Positions 1 to 9,995 of a stretch of 64,000 nucleotides of DNA are shown here, piece by piece. The stretch comes from Xylona heveae TC161 (taxonomy: Eukaryota > Ascomycota > Xylonomycetes > Xylonales > Xylonaceae): NCBI RefSeq assembly GCF_001619985.1, contig NW_017264197.1, forward strand, positions 1,839,041-1,903,040, in the 5' to 3' direction. Numbering within the stretch: position 1 is the stretch's first letter; every line of letters starts with the position of its first letter. The position numbers and the translations under genes were made by a program. The notes beneath the pieces were generated by a model that did not search any database, had not been told where the DNA came from, and saw only the letters and a list, made by a program, of their open reading frames with translations.

Positions 1-702
1 CAACAATTATATGAGAAATATGGAGCACCGGAACTCGACCCAGTTGTTCGTCTAGATAGCAATCCGCTTCCGCCTGGTGTCCCATCCCACGGCATTGCGC
101 CCATATGGTTAGGGGAAGCGAGTGAGAGAATCACACTTTCAGAGACCAGGATCTTGCTTACAGACTTTGGTGAAGCCTTTTCCCCTTCAAAAGAAGGGAA
201 ATACGAATCTCACACCCCCCTTGTCATCCGCCCCCCCGAGGTGCGGTTTGAGGCAAATGATCCTCTGTCTTTTTCATCGGACATTTGGACCCTCGCCTGT
301 ACCATATGGTCTATCATAGCTCAACGGCCATTATTTGAAGGGTTTCTCGCGACGGAGGACGATATGACCTGCGAGCATGTCGATGCTCTTGGTGTTTTGC
401 CACTTGAATGGTGGAGGAGGTGGGAGGCGCGACGACTGAAATTTACTGAAGATGGTAAGCCAATGAACCGCAACCCTTTCCGATCTTGGGACGATCGGTT
501 TGAGGATAGCGTGCAACAGCCTAGGCTAGATAGTGACATGCCGCCGTTTGATGCAAGGGAGAGGAAAGCTTTCTTCGACATGCTAAGGCCGATGCTCTCA
601 TTCAGACCAGAGAATCGCCCTACTACCAAGCAAATTCTCGATTCAGAATGGATGCTAAAATGGGCTCTGCCTGAATATGGCAAGATCCAAGATAATGTAT
701 GA
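1..702 (+). CDS. SRPK-like serine/threonine protein kinase, 3' part only
   Basis: The gene enters from the left edge; frame 1 is open from base 1 to the TGA at 700-702 (233 codons). Seen: LYEKYG near the start, then ILLTDFGEAF (the DFG metal-binding motif), TPLVIRPPE (the APE-like end of the activation segment), SDIWTLACTIWSI (the helix F aspartate region) and a C-terminal lobe with ENRPTTKQIL. This order and the wording around DFG are typical of fungal SR-protein kinase-like (SRPK) proteins, which phosphorylate Ser/Arg-rich substrates. The glycine loop, catalytic lysine and HRD loop lie outside the window, so activity cannot be judged. No intron is seen in this part. Assignment to the protein-kinase fold is firm; the SRPK subgroup is by family resemblance. 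Confidence 0.85.
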   Translation, partial: QQLYEKYGAPELDPVVRLDSNPLPPGVPSHGIAPIWLGEASERITLSETRILLTDFGEAFSPSKEGKYESHTPLVIRPPEVRFEANDPLSFSSDIWTLACTIWSIIAQRPLFEGFLATEDDMTCEHVDALGVLPLEWWRRWEARRLKFTEDGKPMNRNPFRSWDDRFEDSVQQPRLDSDMPPFDARERKAFFDMLRPMLSFRPENRPTTKQILDSEWMLKWALPEYGKIQDNV

Positions 703-2725
703 GTTATTTATCCGTTTCCGAGGGAGTATCTCTGGGTATGTTGCGAAATATAGGATGCTTGCACCTGAAGAGAGACCACGACGTCAAAGCGTTCTGCCAA
801 AATAGATTGAGTCTACCCATCCCAAGGTTCGCATTTGGCATATGGCCTGAATCGTTTCGTCTTGGGAGAATCTGTTTGATGTAAGAATATGGTCGTCATA
901 TATCTATCATATTCCTACTCTTCTCTCCTGCGACCAAGCTGAGCTACTCGTATTGAGGCGCGAAACCAGGAATTGTCAAAACTAACTCGAAAAGGCAATT
1001 ACGGTCCTGGGTTAGACATTGGCTTTGGGGATCAGCATTTTCCGGAAGGATATATCATGAAGCGTTTGATGCATCAACATATGTAGGAGTTATTTCAATA
1101 TTCAATCGATCCGATGCTTGATGTTCCAGATAAGGAATTGATAGCTGCTAGCTACTCCGTAACGGCCAGAGGCAATTACCGTCTTATCATGTCGGCAGTG
1201 TAGCCACCATGGTCACGTGACCATAACCATCTCGTTCATTTTGGTCCATCTATCAGAGTTTGAACGAGCGAGGTAAACTTACACAGTAGTTGGTTTCTAT
1301 ACCTTTGATCATATAAATGCTTTTTGTTTTCTACACTTTACATGACTTTCTTTACATGTGTTTCTGCCCCTTCCATTGGCTAAAAAGCTGCCGCAGGGAC
1401 ATAACAGACATGAAGCTGACTCATCCACGACAGAGCACAATTCGGCCAAAATGGGCCTCGGCAACCAGTCCGACAGCGCATTGAGCTCGATCAACCCGAT
1501 GATCTTGAGCTCAGCTGGGAAATCAGCATGGCAGAGCGTTCGAGTAGAAAGTGCAGTTGGTGCTTGTCGCAGCGTGCTCGGTGCCCTCGGTGGGAGGTTG
1601 GCACAGTAGGTGGCAGATTTAGGCCGATGGCCCGCTGGAGCCGTCGTTTGGTCCGTCGTCGCCGACCCTCCATTGACCAATGGTACCCCACCGATCGTCC
1701 AGGGGTAGCCGTGCACTAACACGACAGTTGACCAGCCACGACGAGTCGTCAGCTCGTCCTGTTCATCCCCTGTAAGTTGCCCAGGTACTCCGTAGCTCTG
1801 GACAGGTAGTCAAGTTACCTTCTGTAGCTTCAAGCGCCGAGCTTCCCCTTAGGCCTTGGCAAGGCAAGAGGCCGGTGCTTTGTTTATCTTTCCCCTTTGA
1901 CTGTCGTTCTGTGACACGCTGAGACTGATTATGGACCACTCATTTGCTGGCGGCTCCGACCTTTTGTGCCAGCCACCCCCGGTGTACTACGTAGGTACGG
2001 TAGGTACCTTAGTTACCGGGCTCTCTGTACTTGACGGATACTGTACCAGTCACTTGCTAGAGGTACAGAGCTTATTGGAGCACCGCGACAACAACAATAA
2101 CAAATCAACTCCAAAACAAACTCCCCCAACCCCCTTTCTTTCTGGGGTTATTTCAGCTCTCTCGTCTGCCAATGATTTGACCACCTTCTCACGCCCCCCC
2201 CTCCCCTCCTCTCACTCTCTTCTCTTCTTCCATTGCTCGCTTCACTTTCTTCTTCGTCAACCCCGAAAAGAGGCGATAAGTTAGTTAACTTAAGTCCAAG
2301 CCTCGTTTACCCGCTTCCTCGGTGCTTCTTCACTGTGGTCGTCCTTCTTATTACACCCATCCTCGCCCATTATATCTCTCCCTCCTCATATCCAATACAC
2401 GATCCTGATCTTCATCAGTGAATTCCTCTCAGGTAAGAGACCCACTTGCCAACTAGCCCCCCCCCGAAAGCCTCCCCAACCCCCCCACGGGTGTGTTTAT
2501 TCGCTTCGCTCCAAATCAACGTGGTCCTTGCTCACCGCTTCGCGTCTCTCCTCCCAGCTGGCTCGGTCGAAGCTCTTTCCATCACACCGCTTCAAAAAGA
2601 CTCCAAGAGAAGAGTAATCGTGTTGACACCTCGTCATCTCACCTTTACCCTCTTCTTTTAGACCTTTTTAATTCTCCTGCGAAGCAAGAGTTCCTTCTTG
2701 TCTTCCTTTCGAATTGTTGCCATAA
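703..2725. other. Intergenic region and pyrimidine-rich leader of hexA
   Basis: No convincing gene. From about 2100 to 2700 the plus strand becomes strongly C/T-rich (notably 2186-2260 and 2580-2700), with runs of C and CTCTTCT-type stretches, as is common just upstream of and within the 5' leaders of highly expressed fungal genes. There is a GTAAGA donor-like site at 2433, so a leader intron is possible. Repeated GTAGGTACG/GGTAGGTACC words lie near 1990-2010. Short ORFs here (for example the ATG at 1931) show no family resemblance and are not called. Confidence 0.6.
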
Positions 2726-3852
2726 CGGTTCGGAAGGTATTCGAGAAGGGACCCCCGCCCGCTGGTCAATCTGGACTTTGACGCCCGCGTTCCGATCCCC
2801 TTCAGTGTCTTCCCGTCCTCGTACCGGAGCGACGCTGTCTCGTCAGCTACTCAGGTCAGAGTAGAAGGAGCTGCCAACTTACCTTCTCGATCAAGCGCCG
2901 GACGGGAAGGTCACGAAGTCCGCTACTCCTCCTTCTCTGCCGAGCTTCCTCGCCGTCATCACCACGACCGTTCGCAATATCAGCAACACGATCAAGACTT
3001 TGTCCTTGAGCGTGAGCGTCAGCTGCGCACCCATATTCCCGGCTCCCGTCAACAGGAAGACTTTTACGTGGAGAGAGAGGATACCCGCTACCCGCGAGAC
3101 CGTTTCGCCGAGGTAGAACTCTCCCGCGAACGGTAAGTGTCCTATCTACAATCTGGCCCTTCTCTTCCTCGCCATTCCTCTTTCCTCGCTCTCCTCTGCA
3201 TTCTTCATCTTTTGGGCTTTCTTCTACCTCATCTGGCCCTGGGCACGCCGACCATCTTGGGCCCTCTTCCGTTTCCGGCTCGATGAGGCTGGGCTGCCGG
3301 ACCATGTCGGGTCGACGCTCCACCAGGCCGCCAACGCATCCCCATGCTCGCGATCAGGCCATGGCCAATGGGAACCCTGGCCGGCTCCTTGGGTTGGCCT
3401 AGTAACGTGGGCCTCCACGACACTCCACATCTGTCCTTCGCCCACACACCTCTCGTAAGATATACTGCTGACGCCGTCTGTTTTGTGTTCCGTCTAGCTA
3501 CCAAGAACCCTATCGTCCCTTCTCCGAGACACACATCGACGTCGACGCCGCCGGCCCTCAGCCTTACGGTCGTAACATTGATAACACCCAAGAGTACTAC
3601 GACCGCGAGTACTCTACCGTCGACGCTCCCCGTTCCTATCGCGAGACCGAGGTTCGCTCTACCGTTCCTCGTCCCACCGCTCAGTTTGCCGAGTCGAGCA
3701 TCGACATCGCCGAACGCGAGTATCGTCAGCGTTCCCAGCCCTTGTACGCCGAAGACTACCCCGGCCAAGGATACCAGCCCGTAGGCGACATTCGTGTCCA
3801 GTCCGAAACCACCGTCGACGCTCCCAAGCCTCACCGTCACCGTAAATTCACC
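2726..3852 (+). CDS. hexA: Upstream coding exons of the long HexA isoform (N-terminal extension)
   Basis: Frame 2 is open from 2726 to a GTAAGT donor at 3133. The next acceptor that keeps the frame is CTAG at 3494-3497. Splicing 3133-3497 (365 nt) joins CG to C, giving the sequence SRERYQEPYRPF, and continues in frame 1 without a stop into the HEX1 core at 3853. The encoded stretch is rich in Arg, Glu, Tyr and Ser (EVRYSSF, FYVERED, REYRQRSQ) and is low-complexity, like the N-terminal extensions of HexA in Aspergillus, where alternative splicing is known. A shorter intron, 3455-3497, would use the same acceptor. No ATG lies in frame in 2726-3132, so the true first exon must lie upstream of 2725, or the short form is the main product. 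The coding nature is inferred from frame continuity across the splice. Confidence 0.6.
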
Positions 3853-4476
3853 ATGGGTTACTACGACGAGGACGGTCAATACCACTCCTTCCGCCACGGT
3901 CTCCACCGTGCTGCGGACCGTATCCTCCATCCGCTCCACCCCCGTGTCGAGCGCGAGGACATCTACGTTCACAATGATGCCCCCGCCCCCGTCCGCGAGA
4001 GTGTGCGCATGGTTGAGCGTGGTGGCGCGCCCAACACCATCACCATCCCGTGCCACCACATCCGCATTGGCGACCTTTTGATCCTCCAGGGCCGTCCCTG
4101 CCAGGTCATTCGCATCACCACCTCGGCGCAGACTGGTCAGCACCGCTACCTTGGTGTCGACCTCTTCACCAAGCAGCTTCATGAGGAGTCGAGCTTTGTC
4201 TCGAACCCTTCGCCTTCGGTCATTGTCCAGAATATGCTCGGTCCTGTCTTCAAGCAGTACCGCGTTCTTGACATTCGTGACGACGGCCGTGTCGTTGCCA
4301 TGACGGAGACTGGTGATGTCAAGCAGGGCCTGCCTGTGCTCGACCAAGGTGGCCTGTGGTCCCGCCTCAACGACTCTTTCGCCAATGGACGTGGCAGCGT
4401 TCGCGTGCTTGTCATCAACGATGCTGGCCGTGAGCTCGCTGTTGACTACAAGGTCGTCCACGGCTCCCGTCTCTAA
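3853..4476 (+). CDS. hexA: Woronin body major protein HexA/HEX1
   Basis: HEX1 self-assembles into the crystalline core of the Woronin body, a peroxisome-derived organelle that plugs septal pores after wounding. From the ATG at 3853 the product is 207 aa and starts MGYYDEDGQYHSFRHG, the usual HEX1 start. The core contains TITIPCHHIRIGDLLILQGR, GQHRYLGVDLFT, EESSFVSNPSPSV, MTETGDVKQGLPV and GRGSVRVLVIN, all characteristic of this eIF5A-derived fold. It ends in SRL, the type 1 peroxisome-targeting signal. The reading frame is open further upstream (see the extension entry), so a longer isoform sharing this C-terminus is likely. Strongly biased codons and the CT-rich leader suggest high expression. 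Identification is secure. Confidence 0.97.
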   Translation: MGYYDEDGQYHSFRHGLHRAADRILHPLHPRVEREDIYVHNDAPAPVRESVRMVERGGAPNTITIPCHHIRIGDLLILQGRPCQVIRITTSAQTGQHRYLGVDLFTKQLHEESSFVSNPSPSVIVQNMLGPVFKQYRVLDIRDDGRVVAMTETGDVKQGLPVLDQGGLWSRLNDSFANGRGSVRVLVINDAGRELAVDYKVVHGSRL

Positions 4477-6025
4477 ACAGCTTCGCGTAGGTATTCATAT
4501 GTCGCCCCCTCATCAGTCTCGAGCAGATGCTTACACATTTCTAGTCTAGATCTTCTGGCCTCGTTGGCGCATTTTCATGGTCTGATCTGCTGTTCAGGAA
4601 TGATGACGATGCTGCTGAAAAGTCTGCGATGTTTTCGGGCGACGCAAGTTCCGTGTGTTACTATCTCTCTCTCTAACGTCAAGAAATATGTCCCTGTTGA
4701 TAATTTTACGTGATATTACGATTATGTGGAAAGGGGTGCCCATCTTGGGTTCATTTGGATGGTATCTTTTGTATCTCTGCTAGCTCTCAATATGTATTGT
4801 CCAGCCTCAGTGTTGTCGTCCTCGATAGCTGGGGTTGGCGGTCCGCTCTGGCGGTGACGATGCTTAACGAATGGATGAGGGATGGTTTATCCAAGGATGT
4901 TAATAAATCGGATGATATTTTTGACGTGCGCTGAAACTTCCATGCGAAATCGTAGAAGCAGATTGTGATATAAGTGAGACTGGGAAAATCGGAGAGATGA
5001 AAAGCTCCGTGAGACAGTTCTTTTGAGGGTCGTTTTATTTGATATGTCGTGTCGTCTGCCAGCATCGCTGCTAGAAAGGCAGGTGGTTGTGTGTGTAGAG
5101 TCCGTTCATAACATTACCATGGTTGCGTTATCAGTGGTGTCGTTTGGCCGTAGACGAAGAAGGGAACTATTTTTGGTTGCTTTGGCGATGGCCGAGTGAT
5201 CGTCTCTGTGCGCAAACTAAACCCGACCGAGGAAAACCGTAACAACAATTGCCTTGGAATTGCCACGGGGAGAGTGGCATTCGGCATCTCTGGTATTCCA
5301 GCCTGTTACGCCTGCATACCTGGTCAAAGCACTTTACGCCTTGTCAGACTTTTACATTGACCGACTTGTTATTTACTCGTCTTTCCATTTGCATTCTCTT
5401 TGGGTTGGTATATACCTTTGAAAGGTTTACCTTTTCAAGAGTCAGGTCATGATCTTATGAATTCACGATTCTAAACGCCAAAGACATATGAGCAGAGAGA
5501 GAGTAGCGCCGAGCAAGCTCTCTCGACAAAAAATCTCGAAGTTGTCTGATAAAGTTTTTCCATAAAATATCCATTCCGGGATCTGTTTCGATAAAGGAGG
5601 CAATTTACGAGTTTCGACGATAGTAACGACAAGCACGAACTTTACGACTTGGGCAGTTACGCATCGCTACGCATCTACGAATTTGATATTCTCTTGTCCG
5701 AAGAGAATTATATTTTGAATTATCTTTTTTCCTTCACCTTGTTCAAAGCCGACAGTCTTTGGAGATACCGCTGTACCTGCAGCCAGTTTCGCCAATTACT
5801 ACACCTCGTATAAACCTTCGTTACCTGGTACGCCATTCCTTTCAGACAGTGAACGCGTGACCGGCTACAAACGAATGGCCAGGAACACTCGATTTGTTTT
5901 TTGGTCGGCCTGATGCCTGAACCCGGGACGGCGCACTGCAACCCGTGAAGCTGACCACGTCTCGTATAGGGAATTGCTGCGCCACCTTTTTTTTTGGCGC
6001 TTGATATACAAAACCGCTCCGGACC
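4477..6025. other. Intergenic region hexA to btgC-like gene
   Basis: This holds the 3' region of hexA (short CTCTCTCTCTAA run near 4663) and the 5' region of the next gene. No ORF here has family resemblance. A T9 run lies just before the btgC-like start (5987-5995). Nothing else was recognised. Confidence 0.55.
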
Positions 6026-8515
6026 ATGTCTCTCAACACATATAGAAGACACAATTTTGACGACAAGTCTGGATCTGAAGATTTTTCTCATTTTGGAAAC
6101 CGTGGAGAGGAACAAATCGACTACGCAACTCACGGCAATCGAGATCGACAGGGTCCTGAGAGAGGATACAACGACTCTCCTCTTCCCATATTAACCAATC
6201 CCCCACGAGATCGTTCATCCAGTCCGCCCTTGCCGCCAACCCATCAGACATATCCAACGGTTCCTCTATCAAATCCCTATAATCTCTCAGCAAGAGCGAG
6301 CAACCATAGTGCAAGCCTCGGGTTACCACCCGGCCTGGCGCGGAACACGAATTATACCAGTCAATTTCAATCCGACATACCACCCCCGCCACCACCACAT
6401 CGGTCAGGCCGGCCTGTATCAAACATTGCTTCTGATGTTACGGACCTTCCCAAACTAGCGAGAGGATTGTCGTATTCTAACTCGACCAGATCTAAGTGGA
6501 CCATTACCCCAGGCATGGACAACTTGGGAGAAGGCGCTCCAGGTGGAGGAATCAATGGGGTCGCAATAGGAGTCGCAAACTCACACCAACGCGAAAGCGG
6601 ATTGCAAGCGTTACGAGCCATGGAAAGTGATTCTTCGTTGGGCCGACATGGACCTGCTGAGAGGTACGATCATGGAGGGTTTGCGGACGAGGATCATTTC
6701 ACGTCAGCCTTACCGCCAGACCGACCAGACTATAATATGCAGCGCATGTCCTACTCATCAGCAGACCCTCTCCAGGCGAATATGCCTCCACCAGCCCTTT
6801 CGACGCCCCCACGGAAGCCAGTAGGCTCAGGGATCTCGCCTGGAATGTACGTTGACGATCTTTATGGGCAGAGTCCGGAAGTATGGGATCCAAGGTCACG
6901 CAGATCCGACCCATCAGCGCTGGATCCAAACGACATTGCTGATGATGGGGATGATGGTTTCATGACACCACAGCCCGCTAAACGATCTATGCTGGGACAG
7001 GATCGACGGTTTTCCAAAGGGCCAAGCCAAACTACCACAGCAGCTGCCGGTGCTGGCGCCGGCGCCGGCGTAATAGGCACAGTATCAGGTCTACTTGGGC
7101 AAAACGGAACACGATCCCAAAGCCAGCAGTATGGCATTGTTCCCGGGAATGCGGAAGAAATGCGTCGCGATCCTGAAAAAAGCGAGTGGCTAAATCAAGA
7201 GACGTCTGGTAATAAGCGATTAAAATGGATCGTTGGTATTCTTCTTGCCCTCATCATCATCGGAGCGATCGTAGGCGGTGTCGTTGGCGGGATTCTTGGG
7301 AGAAAGCACAACTCATCCTCATCATCATCTTCCTCCTCTGGCGACAAAGACACGAGCGAAGATCTCTCGCTAACCTCGAGCGAGATCCAAAAACTGCTCA
7401 ACAACCAAAACCTCCACAAAGTGTTTCCCGGAATGGACTACACCCCGCTCAACGCACAATACCCTGGCTGTCTCACCAACCGGCCGAGCCAGAACAACGT
7501 CACCCGCGACGTGGCCGTGCTCTCTCAACTCACCAACGCCATCCGTTTGTATGGCACAGACTGCAACCAAACGGAAATGGTCTTGCACGCATTCGACCGG
7601 CTCAACCTCAACAAGACCATGAAAATCTGGCTGGGCGTATGGCAAGACAACAACGCCACTACCAACGAGCGGCAACTTTCTCAAATGTACGACGTTCTCG
7701 ACAAGTACGGCTCCGACCCTTTTGCGGGCCTCATTGTCGGCAACGAAGTCCTCTTCCGGAAAGACATGACAGCCACTCAGCTCGGCAGTGTGCTCGACGA
7801 TGTGCGCTCGAATCTCACTTCAAAACACATATCGGACCTCCCACTCGCCACGTCCGATTTGGGCGATAACTGGACCTCGGACCTCGTGCCCAAAGTCGAC
7901 ATCGTCATGGCCAATGTCCATCCCTTTTTCGCCGGCGTCACTGCCGCAGCGGCCGCAGGTTGGACGTGGGAGTTCTGGACCGGCCACGATGTCGCTCTCA
8001 CCCAGGGCTTGACGGGCAAAAAGAATGTCATTAGCGAAGTCGGATGGCCCAGTGCCGGCGGCAATGACTGCGGCGAGAGTACATGCCAGACCAGCACGGA
8101 TGGAAGCGTCGCCGGGATTGATGAGTTGAATACGTTCATGGACAGCTGGGTCTGTCAAAGCTTGACTAATGGGACGGAATACTTTTGGTATGTTCTTATC
8201 CCCTCTTTCTTTTTCCTCCTTTTTTTTTTTTTTTTTTTTTTTTTCATTAAAAATTTATCATTCATTTCCATTTCTTTGCCCCTTTCCTTGTCCCTCATCC
8301 CTCTCCGTTTCTCCCTCGAGCAACCTTACTTAACCAAACCCATTAGTTCACAGAACTAACGCTGCCACAGGTTCGAAGCCTTTGACGAGCCGTGGAAGGC
8401 AATATACAACACCAAGACCGAAAAATGGGAAGACAAATGGGGCCTCATGGACGCCAATCGCAATTTGAAATCTGGCGTCACCATTCCAGATTGTAACGGC
8501 AAGACTGTAGATTAA
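6026..8515 (+). CDS. btgC: Type II membrane GH17 endo-1,3-beta-glucanase (BtgC-type)
   Basis: Likely hydrolyses beta-1,3-glucan during cell-wall remodelling. Exons 6026-8187 and 8371-8515 give 768 aa. Residues 1 to about 395 are a Pro/Ser/Gly-rich cytosolic tail, followed by a single membrane anchor near 400-425 ([18 protein letters not shown]), a Ser-rich linker, then the GH17 barrel facing outside. The catalytic acid/base is in IVGNEVLFR and the nucleophile in [12 protein letters not shown]. The intron 8188-8370 is phase 2 and rebuilds the Trp of [11 protein letters not shown], a conserved C-terminal GH17 motif; reading through it gives an artificial tail. Several N-glycosylation sequons (for example NVT, NKT, NGT) lie in the outer domain. 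This architecture matches the BtgC group rather than secreted BtgE/EglC forms. Confidence 0.93.
8188..8370 (+). other. Poly-T-bearing intron of the btgC-like gene
   Basis: Donor GTATGT and acceptor CACAG; 183 nt, longer than most introns in this window. It contains a T25 tract (8220-8244) in its 5' third and a branch-like CTAAC at 8356-8360. The tract is likely length-variable. Confidence 0.8.
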
Positions 8516-8960
8516 GTAGACTATATCTTTTCCTCTATATTTTCTCTTTTCCCCCCTTTTCCTTTTTTCCTTTTTTTCCTTGGTTGTTTTCCCTTTGAGA
8601 TGGGGCGGATAGGTCTTTTCTTTTATTTATTTATTTATCTTTGTATTGGCTTTTTTTTTTTTTTTTTTTTATATCCCTTGTGATTTTGAGATCATCCTTT
8701 ACATTTTCGTGTACCATTTCCCATTTCCCTTTGTCCTCTTTCATTTTCGAGTATCTTTCCCCCCGGCCTTCCATTTTTCCGCATCTACAAATGTCCTTTT
8801 TTCCTTTTTCCTGTTTCGTATTCCCTTTGAGACCACTTAGCGTAGACGACCTAAATATTGTACATGCATTTTTCCCTATCCCCTTTGTTGGCTTTTCCTA
8901 TATGCCATGTCACTATGTGTTATATACTACATACCATATGCTACATACCATATGCTATAC

Positions 8961-9002
8961 GTGTACGTGTACGTGTACGTGTACGTGTATGTGTATGTGT
9001 AT
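8961..9002. repeat. Hexanucleotide microsatellite (GTGTAC)4(GTGTAT)3
   Basis: Seven perfect-length hexamers: four GTGTAC followed by three GTGTAT, so a single C-to-T variant has spread through one half. It is alternating purine/pyrimidine, a type of sequence able to adopt Z-DNA. Preceded by two copies of CATACCATATGCTA-like sequence. Confidence 0.9.
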
Positions 9003-9253
9003 TGGACATGTATTGTGAAAAGTGTATCATGTATGTGCAGAATCGTGGATTTTTGACTTTCTTTTCCTTCTATCCCCTTTTATCATTTTATAGTTTTATT
9101 GTTCTTACATGTCACAAGAAAATATTTGAACTCGTCATAAGAAAAATACTTGATCACCAGAAGAGAATGCCAGGAGAGAATATATATAACTACAAAGTAA
9201 TCAAGACACTCATATCTGCTTTGTTACTGCAGTGCTACACTGCCAATTCTTCA

Positions 9254-9284
9254 GGATTCCGGGATTCCGGGATTCCGGGATTCA
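9254..9284. repeat. Short tandem repeat of GATTCCGGG
   Basis: About three and a half copies of GATTCCGGG in a row, the last copy degenerate (GATTCAGG). It lies in the 3' intergenic space; no function is evident. Confidence 0.85.
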
Positions 9285-9995
9285 GGCTAGATGAGTGCAA
9301 AAATCAAAATATATTTTTGTAACAATTTACAAAGTACGAAGTAGAAACAGTCGAGAATTAATCTAGGAGTTCGGAACCAGAAAGTCGACATTCTCCAAGG
9401 AATCGGAACAACAAAGGATTAAAAAGGATTTAATAAAATAGGAATAAGGCGGTGGATTTATTAAAGACACGATACATTATCGAAAAAGCCAGGGGACAAA
9501 ACAAGATGATGAGAGAGGGGATGAGAGGTATCATGGTACTACGATAATTAATACTATACTACCTAAGGTATGTAGCGTATCGTCATGGCTTTGATACTAA
9601 GAGTAGGTAAAATGCAAAGGAAGAGGAAGAGGGGAGGGGAGGGAAAGAAAAAGAAAAAGAAGAAGGAAAAGGAAAAAGAGCTTAATGCAGCATCAAGCAG
9701 CATGTACACGAAAGGTTAGGTATAAAAGGTTGGTAAAAGAGAAAACAATAAAGAGAATCTCGGCGTGACTCGTTAGAAAGTTGGAAAATAGTCAAGGAGT
9801 AAAAACAGTGAGCCACCTGAATAGCAGACATTCACCATCCACCTCTGTTTCTTGTGTTTGTCACTTTATTTTCAACCTCGGGTCGGAACCCTGGTAGCCA
9901 TGGAATACAAGTCGGACTACAGATATCACTTAGACGGAGAGGATTCAAAAAAAGGTCGTAGAAAATGACGGCCATGAGTCCATGACTCTTCAAGA

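Larger units (their letters stand above)
8516..9995. other. Intergenic region, low complexity
   Basis: Convergent 3' regions of the btgC-like gene and the OPT transporter. It holds T-rich sequence from 8530, a T20 run at 8651-8670, a hexamer microsatellite (8961-9002), a short 9-bp tandem repeat (9254-9284) and a purine tract at about 9615-9680. No gene is supported. Confidence 0.6.

Noticed and set aside
1309-1722. 137-codon minus-strand ORF upstream of hexA
   Set aside because: Overlapped by equally long frames on the other strand, no motif, no splice support.
3229-4461. A 410-codon open frame on the minus strand opposite hexA
   Set aside because: It is a shadow of biased codons in the highly expressed hexA gene; its text is repetitive Val/Asp/Gly without family resemblance, and the plus strand clearly encodes HEX1.
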